Below are positions 29,697 to 39,121 of a stretch of 64,000 bases of DNA, in pieces (the stretch's first letter is position 1; the number at the start of each line of letters is the position of its first letter). The translations under genes and the position numbers were made by a program. Under the pieces are notes generated by a model, which was not told the origin of the DNA, made no database searches, and saw only the letters and a list, made by a program, of their open reading frames with translations. The DNA is from Adiantum capillus-veneris. Its lineage: Eukaryota > Streptophyta > Polypodiopsida > Polypodiales > Pteridaceae. The stretch covers positions 65,620,370 to 65,684,369 of the forward strand of contig CM043952.1 in the NCBI GenBank assembly GCA_014529385.2, in the 5' to 3' direction.

Positions 29697-31265
29697 ATGA
29701 TGTTCAACAAGACTTTTGGGAGGCAGCTATCCTTGCCTGCCGATGACTTCTTTGACTTGGAGATGCGATTCTGTGGTTTGCACTTGGGCCATAAGGAGCC
29801 CCATACTGACTATGCTTTTGAGCATCAGATAGAGGGCCATGTAGTGTCCCTCAATGAGGTTGATGAGATGGAGTTACAACTTATGCGGGCGGTCAGTCCC
29901 CATGATTTGTGATGATTTACATGATTTCCATGAGGACAGTGAGACCTCCGCAGATTTTATGTGATCACTTAGTGTCTACAGACATGCTTTCGGGCCATCT
30001 AGAGTCCTGTGACGATTTGCTTCCCACAGTGTCAGAGCACCCGGATGAGGCGCACTCCGTGGACGTATTGGGTCCTTGATTGCCAGGCTTGAGCAACTAA
30101 TATTGCTTCCTTCGGGCCTGCTAGAGCCCTGTGATGACTGGGATTCCGCAGGGTCAGCGGAGCCGATTGAGTTGTACTCCCCGGGCCATATCGAGCCCTT
30201 GGTGGACATGTTGGAGCAGCCAGTGTTGTTTTACTTGGCCAGCCAGAGCCCTGTGTTGAGCACATTGCACAGACTTTGGAGTTGAACTTCTGTTGTGAGT
30301 CGGACAGTGACATTGATGAGAAGATTATATGTGATGAGATCAGTACTCCAGGGCCAGAGATGCATGAGATTCAGGGCGCCAGGTTATGCCCCTATCTGAT
30401 GGGATTTTAAATACATTTGAGGGTTCAGAAGGAGATAGAGTCTTGGGCCAGATAGCACCCATTTCCTTTGATATGGCCGAGTTGCCTATACAGACATATG
30501 AGGATGATGTAGATCTTGGATTGGCATCATATGTGGATGAGCAGGAGGCATTCTCCTGGGGCCAGCTAGTGCCTATTTCTTGGGATACGACGGGGTGCCA
30601 GTGCAGAGGCACGACAGCCATGTAGGTCTTGTTTTTGTTTCAGATATGGATCAGCATACTCTTCCTCCTGGCGCGGGGTTGAGCATTCGCCGAGGTGGCT
30701 TTATGCTGTTGTTCTATGAGCAACACTCAGCTGAGTTCAGTGGGACTTGTGTATCTTGTGGGTCCTACATTGAGTCCTCTTACATGATGTAGCCGTTATT
30801 TGTATCTCAGATTAATGACTTTGCGCTTGAGAGCGTGATTATGATAGGATACGATGGGCTTCAGTCAGGCCCTAGACCATGTATGGACTTGGATGTGATC
30901 AGATCAGATGCATATTTTGCTGATTGGGCTGGCATGAGCCCATTGCAGCCCCGTATGGGTATACTGTTGGAGGTGTTACCCGCTTGTACTTTCCAGTTCC
31001 GAGGGACATTTCCATTGTGTTGGATACAATTCACTACAGGGTCTTCAACCGCACACCACGGGAGTAGTCTTTACTGGCTTTTAAGTGTTTTTCTTTATCT
31101 TCCACAGTTGTGGCCGACTTCTCTCGCCCTACTCCGCAAGAGAGACTTCCACGCAGTTTCGCCCCTCCGGATCAGCAATGGAGCACTTGGATTTGGGCTA
31201 TATTGGATCAGTCCCCCCTTAGCTTTCAGTTGGCTTCAGTATATGGCCTATGCTTGGTATAGATG
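29697..31265 (+). pseudogene. Unidentified decayed coding tract
   Basis: A series of plus-strand open stretches in changing frames: 29697-29912 (71 codons, with ADDFFDLEMRFCGLHLGH and SLNEVDEMELQLMRAV), 30386-30625, 30580-30792 and 30835-31266. The nucleotide phrase GGGCC-N-AGAG/C-CCTGTG recurs at about 29995, 30117, 30183 and 30240, which suggests a degenerate internal repeat encoding similar acidic segments. No known domain. It could be the accessory or env-position ORF of a retroelement, or a host gene relic. Confidence that it was once coding is modest. Confidence 0.35.
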
Positions 31266-31296
31266 ATGCACTCACAGCCAGATATGTATGCAATTT

Positions 31297-31298
<2 letters not shown>

Positions 31299-31352
<54 letters not shown>
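31299..31352. repeat. (CT)27 microsatellite
   Basis: Uninterrupted CT tract. Confidence 0.95.
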
Positions 31353-31355
<3 letters not shown>

Positions 31356-31397
31356 GATTCACGCATACACCCAAAACTTGCAAGACATATAAAGAAG

Positions 31398-31971
31398 TAC
31401 TTGGGTGCTTTGCATCGACGGATGGGGGGATAATGCCCTCCTTCCTATGCTTTATTTTTAATACGATACCTTTCGAGAGAAATGACGTCATTCTCCCCAA
31501 GTGAAGCCAAATGAGCTACAAGAGCACCCAAGTGCCTTGGGGTTGGGAGGTGCAAAGGGAGACACCACCAACCTCAATGGACGCCACCTGTGAGCCGACG
31601 CCCTTCTAAGCGGGTATGGTATTTCCTAGTGGAAAACTGTCGGGTTACAAGGGCGGTTTAGTGAGGTGAGTGATAAGTTACCGGGAGAAGGCAACTCCAA
31701 AGGGAAGACCGAAGCAAGTCCCGCAGTACCTGGGCTTCTAAATAGAGGTACTTGGTCGTTGTCACGCCCATAACTAGTCAGCGAAATGGGTCTCTCAAGG
31801 GCACGGCTCTAAGAGTGTAGATAATTCTGGCCTCACGTAGTCCAGAGGAAACTAGTGACAAAAGTGTTTGCCCTAGGAGCCTGGGTGAATAGTCTTGGTC
31901 GTTCTTCTTGTGCACTTTTTTGGTGTACGAGGGGAGCGACCGTGAGTGCCCAACCCGACTCCTAAAACAAA
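31398..31971 (+). mobile_element. 5'-truncated LINE with perfect 13-bp target duplication
   Basis: Flanked by ACATATAAAGAAG at 31385-31397 and 31972-31984. The 574 bp match the 3' end of the minus-strand LINE at 55367-58620 (its parts 55383-55555 and 56220-56670) and finish with the same CTAAAACAAA tail. 5' truncation, A-rich tail and a long direct repeat are the marks of target-primed reverse transcription. It provides the uninterrupted reference for the solo LTR at 55556. Confidence 0.92.
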
Positions 31972-32403
31972 ACATATAAAGAAGGCGTCCATAGGACGAT
32001 TGACACTACCCAATGCTTGCAGGTAGTGGTACAAGTATGGACTATGGAGCCTCCCCAATCCTGTGTAGATTTTCAAGGCTTTTTAAAGCTGTTTTCAGGT
32101 TTTTATTTTCAGCATGGGCGCCCCAGAAAGCAGCAATGTCAGCCCTCACAGCCAGACAATGTCTTCAAGGTGTATGAGTGGCCTTCTGCTTGGAGAGCTA
32201 GTGCCATACCCTATTCCTAAATGCAAACCAGCGTCTTCTATGGCCCCCTTTGTTCGCCTGACCTTCCTTTCCAGCTCTTTGGCTGTAGGCTTCTATGCAA
32301 CACACAAGCTGCCCACTCTGCAGCCAAACCCGGGGCCCGTTCAACCTCTGCATCTGCTCCTCCTCTTTATCGTCCAGAGAGTGGCATTACCCAACATTCG
32401 GAT

Positions 32404-32938
32404 GTCTTGGCCTTCCCTCCAGAGCTTGCAAAGAATGTAGGTTTCTTTGCCACCAAGTTCAAGCTCTTGTTGGCCTCATATGCTAACCAAATTGCACCCA
32501 ATCTACCCTGTGGACTCACAGTCGAGCAACTCGTGGTGGATTACTTGGGTAAGCAGTTTAATATGGAGGATGTGCAATGGTGTTTAACGGTTCCAGCTAC
32601 ATCGGGCGAGAGAGCAAAGCAGATAATGGAAGTGTGTGCAGAAAAGGCCAGCATGGGGAGAGGTGTGGCTTGTCCCTGCACACGTGTCTTTGCCAGTCCA
32701 TTCCCCCTTGATATCATTTTGGAGCCAGAGACTGCATCCGTATATTGCCAACATAAAGCCAAGGGCTTGCATTTGGTGCACGGCAACAAGATTTTAGTGG
32801 CAGATGTAGGTGATGGCACCATTGATCTTGTTGTCCATCAAAAGGAAGACAATGATCTTGAGAGCGAGGGTTGATGAGGTTGTGGGCAGCTATGTTGACA
32901 TAATTGGAGGTGGTACTTTTGTAGATGCTGGCTTTTTT
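32404..32938 (+). pseudogene. HSP70-like (HSPA12-type) ATPase fragment
   Basis: The open frame 32221-32874 carries, from about codon 62, blocks of an actin/HSP70 fold: DVQWCLTVPATSGERAKQIM, ILEPETASVYC and ILVADVGDGTIDLVVHQ. The last is the phosphate-2 motif (D-x-G-G-G-T-x-D) with the second Gly changed to Asp. This order and spacing is that of HSPA12-like proteins rather than classical HSP70. A frame change at about 32865 is followed by VDEVVGSYVDIIGGGTFVDAGFF, the next conserved stretch. The sequence ends where an N1-type LTR begins at 32939. No N-terminal nucleotide loop is visible and the fragment has no introns. Chaperone-type ATPase in origin, certainly incomplete. Confidence 0.65.
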
Positions 32939-33315
32939 CTAGAATTCAGCAGATAAAGATTTGCAGATTTCAGCCCTTAGCATTTTCAGATTTAAGCCCG
33001 TCTCGTCGTCGTCCTCATCGTCGTCGACATCGTCAGCAAGTCCAAAGCATTGTAGAGATTTGTGCAATCAATAGTAGACCGCTCTCGCCATAGAGAGTGG
33101 GGCCTTCGGAGGAGGGTTTGACGACTTGTCTGGTGTCGTATTCTTCTTAGCACTTTCATTCATAGTGTTTATCCACTTTTTTTGTGATCACTTGCACTCT
33201 CTTACTAAAGGAACGGAAGGCTCTCCCTTCCGTAAGTAAAAGGAACCCTTGAGCATATTTTGGAGCATTCATCTTGAGCAAAGTTCAACATTCACTCCCG
33301 TTGCACGTCCTTACA
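32939..33315 (+). repeat. N1-type LTR, 3' part, with PBS following
   Basis: Starts inside the LTR at TCTAGAATTCAGCAG and ends GCACGTCCTTACA. It is the 5' LTR remnant of N1 copy A. The missing first 800 bp or so were replaced by the HSP70-like fragment. Confidence 0.8.
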
Positions 33316-33316
33316 T

Positions 33317-33328
33317 TGGTATCAGAGC
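33317..33328 (+). other. Primer binding site, initiator tRNA-Met type
   Basis: TGGTATCAGAGC, the classical plant LTR-element PBS, one base after the LTR end TTACA. Confidence 0.92.
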
Positions 33329-33669
33329 TTCGGCAGTGTTTTGTATCACTCAAGGAAAGAACCACATAATTTTTTTTGCTTGTTGAGGTTGTACGTAACC
33401 AAAGTCCACTTGGGCGTGTCAATTCCTAATCGTGTTTTTGAAGAGTGACAGGAAACCCAAGAAAGAAGGGCTTGTCCAGCCTCCCCTTGTGCCTCTTTTC
33501 ACTCATTGAGAGCGAACCGTGCACTTAGCGGCCTGCCAATCGACGAAAAAGCAACCTTGGTGTGAGCGCAAGGCCGCCAAGGGGTGTGTCCGCAGAAAAG
33601 AGTTCTGTGTCCGCAGAAAAGAGCAAAACTCGGGTGAAGAGAAGATCTTTCTCTAGCACATATTGCAAG

Positions 33670-33787
33670 CTAAAGAAGAACAAAAGAACTTCAAGAACCT
33701 CAAGACTCAAGAACCTCAAGAACTCAAGAACCCAAGATCCACAAGAACCCAAGTTCCTCGTGAACTTAAGAACCCAAGAATTCAGTG
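33670..33787 (+). repeat. CAAGAACC-type leader repeat
   Basis: About ten degenerate copies of (T)CAAGAACC/CAAGAACCC directly before the start codon. Copy B has the same array in the same place (complement at about 40500-40590). Confidence 0.75.
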
Positions 33788-33788
33788 G

Positions 33789-35276
33789 ATGGTCATCACT
33801 CGAAGCGGAATGGATACTTCGCTTGGAGGAGGTGAGCATGAGGGTGGCGAAGAAGAATTCTCCTCTCCAAGAGGTTTTTCCGACCCTCCCCCTTCCCCAT
33901 CTATGAAAAGGATTGCACTAACTCCTATGGAGGCTTTTGACAAGATGATGATGGATAGGAAGTTAGAATGCGAAGCAAGAGAAGCAGAAAGAAAGACATA
34001 ACACAAAGAAAGAATGACAGCCATAGAGCGTAAATACACAGAAAGAATGGCAACCATAGATCGTGAGCGCGAAAAAAGAGAAGCAAGATTTCATCGCGAG
34101 AGCAAAGCAAGAAAAGCAATGAGCGATCGACACATGAAAGAGATGTTGCGACTCTTTTCTCAAGTGCAGGCACAGATGCAAGAGATTCGGGAAAAGAAGA
34201 CTCTCTCCGTCTCTTCTTCTCCCAAGCATGACACACATGATTTGCATGATTATGATAAGCATGATGATTTGAATGATAATGACAAGCATGATGATTTGCA
34301 TGAAGATAATGTGATTGTTCACAAGGATGATGTGTTAGTTGATACTTTCTTTAGTGAAGCTAACCTCATTGTAGAGACGATCAATCATGAAGCACCGATC
34401 TTGGCTCTTGAGTTGAGGTCCAAAGAACCCCCTCAGGAAGAACCGATCTTGGCTCTCGAGCCTAGGTCCAAAGAACCCCCTCAGGAAGAACCGATCTTGG
34501 CTCTCGAGCGTAGGTCCAAAGAACCTTCAGAAGAAGTATTTTGTGTTCACATGATTAGTCAGCACGCATTGTTCGAGTGTTTCATTCACGATCGTTTCCT
34601 GTATATTAGTCAGCGTCTTTATGTGATCCCTTTTCAAAGGCATGACATATTGCATGATGAGCATGATTCACTCATGAATGAGCACGAATGTGTGCGAATG
34701 ATTCATGAAAAGATAAAATGTTTGCACCCAAGGAATACATTCCATGTCTCTTCCTTTGCATGACACATCATCTGAAAGAGCACAAGAAAGATTGAGCATC
34801 AAGCATCGGCATTTCCATTGTGTTTTGCCATAGTTGATTGATTTAGATCAAAAAGTCAAGATTTGATCCCATTGTTTGCATGTGTTTGATGAATGGTTTG
34901 GCACTCCATCTCTCTATTCATCTACATTGCATGCACAGTCTTTAAAGAAGAATAGTTTTTTTCCAGTCACTTTACATGGAATGGGTATGTTCCTGTTTTT
35001 GGGTTGGAAGTGGTTTTGGGAATTTTCATCCTCGGAGATTCTTGAAGAAGGTAGACGCATGACTATCGACGAAGTTGAAGTATTGAAGGAGCCACATGAC
35101 TTTGTGTCGCTTTCGGCGCGGGCCAAAGAAGCAAGCATTGCAGACCTTTATGAAGTTCAAGTATCGCACGACCCACGCATCAGAGTGGGCCGGCGAAGAG
35201 TCCTTCCCAAGATTCTAGACCTTGTTGGCGATCTCCCTCAACGCCATACAGGTCGGTACCAGTACCTTACTTTGAA
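33789..35276 (+). pseudogene. N1 gag-like protein, coiled coil with His/Asp repeats (copy A, broken)
   Basis: ATG at 33789 opens M-V-I-T-R-S-G-M, a gag-like start. Then an Arg/Glu/Lys-rich coiled coil (KYTERMATIDREREKREARF and on), a His/Asp segment KHDDLNDNDKHDDLH, three tandem copies of EEPILALEPRSKEPPQ, and a C-terminal part with CFIHDRFLYISQRLYVIPF and STLHAQSLKKNSFF. Breaks: TAA at 33999, where copy B has Tyr; a frame change near 34740; later stops. The 3' end runs to the LTR and holds an open stretch, EILEEGRRMTIDEVEVL, missing from copy B. No zinc knuckle or enzyme motif. Likely a structural protein; function inferred from position only. Confidence 0.7.
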
Positions 35277-36542
35277 TGTCACGTGACACATCCAACCCTA
35301 TGTGTCCGTGGACAAGCTACAACATGATGACCAGGTTCAGTTCCGTCAAGTCAGTCTAGAATAGGAAGTGATCTGGCACTTTTGTGAGTCTATTTGTAGA
35401 CCGTGCATGTCCAGACACTTAGATTAGATGCATATCCTCCGGTTGCACACAACATGATTATCAGCATTCCCATCAGAATCCATCAGGGAAATTTTCTATT
35501 GCATTAAACCTATTTTCCCTATTTTTGACATTTTTCACTTATTTATTAAGTGAATTTTGTTGGGAACTAGGTAAGGCAATTTTGCTAAGATAATATATAA
35601 GCAAACCAAAGCTAGCACTTTCTGGCAGGTGAGGCAACATGAGCATTGCTCAGTAGGCCAACTCTCAGCAAGAACAAGAACCAGCAACCTGGCGTTTTTC
35701 CCAAAGGACTCCGGTGTTTGTTGATCCAACAGCCTCAACGTTTTCAATCATCTTGCATAGGGGATTTCATCACAGATTCAGCCCTGCTCTTGGTGCCTAT
35801 CAGTCGTGCCATTGGCGTTTTCTGGCAGCCACATTCAGCAAGGAAAGACCAGCAGAAAGCGATGTCAAGATCAGCCAGCCAGTAGCGTTTTTGGAAGGTA
35901 AGCACATCAGCGATTTCATAGCATTTTCAGCCTTGCGCTTGGGCGATTTCAGCAGGTAAAATAGCTAGCATATCCAGCGTTTTGAAAGCACCAGCAGGCA
36001 GCGTCTTCTGCAGCATTACCTCAGCCATAGACAACGTTTTCTTCGCGAATTGTAGCAGCCTGTTCAGCGTGTTGAAAGCAGCAGAATTCAGCCTCAACCA
36101 GTGTTTTTGGGACAGCCTACAGTTAGTGTTTTTTGCACTAGAAATTCAGCAAGCAGTTGCAGATTCGAAGCATGCAGTTTTCAACCATAGTCTCGTCTCC
36201 ATTGTCCACACCGTCGACATCGACATAGCCCATTAGACTTGCATCAGTTAGCTTCCACCTACACTTGTACCAGATTGTGCAATCAATAGTAGACCACTCT
36301 CGGCAACGAGAGTGGGGCCTTCGGAGGAGGGTTTTACAACATCTCTGGTGTCGTATTCTCTCTCTATCTCTCAGTTTCATGCATCTTCATTCACAGTGTC
36401 CATTCACTTTGTTTGTGATCACTTGCACTCTTCTCATTAAAGCACGGAAGGCTCTCCCTTCCCTAAGAACAAGGAACCTTGAGCACAGTTCGGAGCACTC
36501 ATCTTGAGCAAAGTTCAACATTCACTTCCGCTGCACCTTACA
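35277..36542 (+). repeat. N1 LTR, full length (first of tandem pair)
   Basis: 1,266 bp from TGTCACGTGACA to GCTGCACCTTACA. Its terminus is a 12-bp palindrome around a CACGTG G-box. TATA near 35588. The middle holds many AGCGTTTT/CAGCGT motifs spaced 30 to 60 bp. Confidence 0.85.
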
Positions 36543-36544
36543 TT

Positions 36545-36557
36545 GAAAAGGAGGGGA
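36545..36557 (+). other. Polypurine tract
   Basis: GAAAAGGAGGGGA directly before the TGTCACG start of the following LTR. Confidence 0.8.
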
Positions 36558-37761
36558 TGTCACGTGACACATCTAACCCTATGTGTACGTGGCCAAGCTA
36601 CTTCATGACAAGGATTCAGTTCAGTTCAATTAGCTTAGGAAGTGTTCTGGCACTTTTGTGAGTTTGTTCGCAGACCGTGCATGTCCAGACACTTAGAGTA
36701 GATGCATATCCTCTGGGTGCACACAACATGATCATTAGATTTCCATCAGAATCCATCAGGAGCATTTTTACAGTGTATATACCTATTTTCCCTATTTTTG
36801 ACATTTTTCACTTATTATTTTTTAGTGACTTTTGTTGGAAACTGGGTAGGGCAATTTTCACAAGCAAGTATACATAGAAACCTAGCGCTAGCACTTTTTG
36901 GAGAAGAGGCAGTAGGAACTTTGCGTTCAACAGACACCTTCTCAACAAGACTCCCCCACCGGCGGTAAACCTAGCGTTTTCAGTCAAGGACCAAGCCTAG
37001 TGTTTTTCAGCATTGTAGAGCCTCCAACATTTTGCATTGCAGATCAGCCCCGGCGACTACAGTGCAGTAGATCAGCCCTAGCGTTAGCAGATTCTCCTCG
37101 CATGACACCAAATCAGCCTATTGGAGCAGCATAACAGCCAGCGTTTTGCAGTTCCGTCGTGACAAGACCTCAAGAAGGATCAGCGTTTTCGGTTTCCAGC
37201 AGTCAAACATCGCAGTAGAACCCCCAAACCTCGCAGATCTCACCTTCCCGCAACAGATTCTCGCTGCATGGTCAGATCCCTCGAAGTTTACAGTTTTAGT
37301 CCGAAAAACGCAGATTTCAGCATCTGCGTTTTCAGCGCGTCGTCGTCGCATCGTCGACATCGACATCGTCACCAACATAGAGTCAGAATTCAGCAGATAA
37401 AGATTTGCAGATTTCAGCCCTTAGCATTTTCAGATTTCAACCCGTCTCATCGTCGTCGACATCGTCGGCAAGTCCAAAGCATTGTAGAGATTTGTGCAAT
37501 CAATAGTAGACCTCTCTGGCCATAGAGAGTGGGCCTTCGGAGGAGAGTTTGACAACTTGTCTGGTGTCGTATTTTTCTCTCTCTATCTCTGAGTCTCAAC
37601 ACTTTCATTCACAGTGTTTATCCACTTTGTTTGTGATCACTTGCACTCTCTCACTAAAGGAACGGAAGGCTCCCCCTTCCTTAAGTAAAAGGAACCCTTG
37701 AGCACAGGTTGGAGCACTCATCTTGAGTAAAGTTCAACATTCACTTCCGCTGCACCTTACA
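36558..37761 (+). repeat. N1 LTR, full length (second of tandem pair)
   Basis: 1,204 bp, TGTCACGTGACA to GCACCTTACA. Only 15 bp, mostly the PPT, separate it from the preceding LTR, so the whole internal region between PBS and PPT is missing from this pair. Confidence 0.85.
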
Positions 37762-37785
37762 TATTAGGACCTTAGGTAGGATCGG

Positions 37786-38028
37786 AGGAGGGTTTGACAA
37801 CTTGTCTGGTGTCGTATTCTTCTCTCTCTATCTCTCGGTCTCAGCACTTTCATTCACAATGTTTATCCACTTTGTTTGTGATCACTTGCACTCTCTCACT
37901 AAAGGAACGGAAGGCTCTTCCTTCCATAAGTAAAAGGAACCCTTGAGCACAGGTTGGAGCATTCATCTTGAGTAAAGTTCAACATTCACTTCCGTTGCAC
38001 CTTACATATTAGGACCTTAGGTAGGATA
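37786..38028 (+). repeat. Tandem duplication of the LTR 3' end
   Basis: About 240 bp repeating 37535-37781, including the 20-bp flank TATTAGGACCTTAGGTAGGA that follows the LTR, so the duplication happened after insertion. Confidence 0.8.
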
Positions 38029-38319
38029 GAAACATTGGTTTGGATCTAGCGGTTAAAAAACGAAGAATTTGCGAGAAATCTGAGAAAAACAAGGGTTGTT
38101 TGGAAAAACGCGAAGTGGCTCGACATTGCATAAAACAATGGGGTTTTCTGGTTTTTTAGTATATTTGGATCCCCTCAATCTCTAGATATCTCTGAAAGGT
38201 TCCATAAGTTATTTTGTTTAGAAATCTGTCAAGGCTATAGATGTCTATGTGCATGATAGAAGGATCAAACTGAGAAATTGATTTTACGACTGTGTCTTAT
38301 GTGTTCTTGTGACCTTGTG
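38029..38319. other. Short spacer, nothing seen
   Basis: No coding frame or repeat relationship noted between N1 copies A and B. Confidence 0.5.
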
Positions 38320-39121
38320 TGTTGGGTGCAGCGGAATGATTGTTTGCGCTTTGCTCAAGATGAGTGCTCCGAACTGTGCTCAAGGTTCCTTTTAGTTCTT
38401 ATGGAAGGGAGAGCCTTCCGTTTCTTAATGGAAAGTGCTATGATCACAAACAAAGTGATTGGACACTGTGCGTGCAAGTGTATGAGACTGAGAGAAAGAG
38501 AGAGAAGAGAGATACGACACCAGAGACGTTGTAAAACCCTCCTCCGAAGGCCCTACTCTCGTCGGTGAGAGTGGTCTACTAATGATTGCACAATCTGATA
38601 CAAACGGTATACATGAGACTGAAGCAAGTCTAGGCTATGTCGACGATGACGACGGTGATGACGAAGTCGACCTAAGGGTTGAAATTTGCGATCTTTCTAC
38701 TGCTGTCCAAAAATGCTATGGGCTGAAATCTGTGACTAGTCCAAAAACGTTGATTTGGGGGGTTGTTTCTGTGGTTCTTTGACGTTGAAAATCTGCAGGT
38801 TTAGGACTGAAAACTGAGGTTCTTCATGGCTGAAAACTGATGATCTTTACGGGGCTGAATCTGCTACTTCTTGTGGGCTAAATCTGCAAGTCTTCTATTG
38901 CTGAAATCGAAAACGCTAGAGACTGAGGTTGACCAAAAATGCTAGCTGATCTTGCATTTCCAAAAACGCTGGGAATGTGAAAAACGCCAGGCATGTGCTA
39001 GTCTTTCCGGCGACGATTTGATGCAAAAACGCCAAGGGCTAACTTTCCGGCGATGAATACTGTTGAAAACGCTAGGGATAGGAATCTGTTGCTTGGAGAA
39101 AACGCCAAGGCTTGGGATCAC
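38320..39121 (-). repeat. N1-type 3' LTR of copy B, 5'-truncated
   Basis: Complement of the N1 LTR from its end (GCTGCACCCAACA) inward, with the inverted GGAAGGGAGAGCCTTCCG hairpin near 38403. The first 400 bp or so of the LTR are missing, and it joins the coding sequence abruptly near 39121. Confidence 0.75.

Larger units (their letters stand above)
32939..37761 (+). mobile_element. N1 copy A: gag-only, apparently non-autonomous LTR element
   Basis: Truncated 5' LTR, initiator-Met PBS, a CAAGAACC-rich leader, one decayed gag-like ORF and two tandem LTRs with a PPT between them. No protease, RT or integrase similarity anywhere inside. Copy B lies inverted at 38320-40600. Confidence 0.75.
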
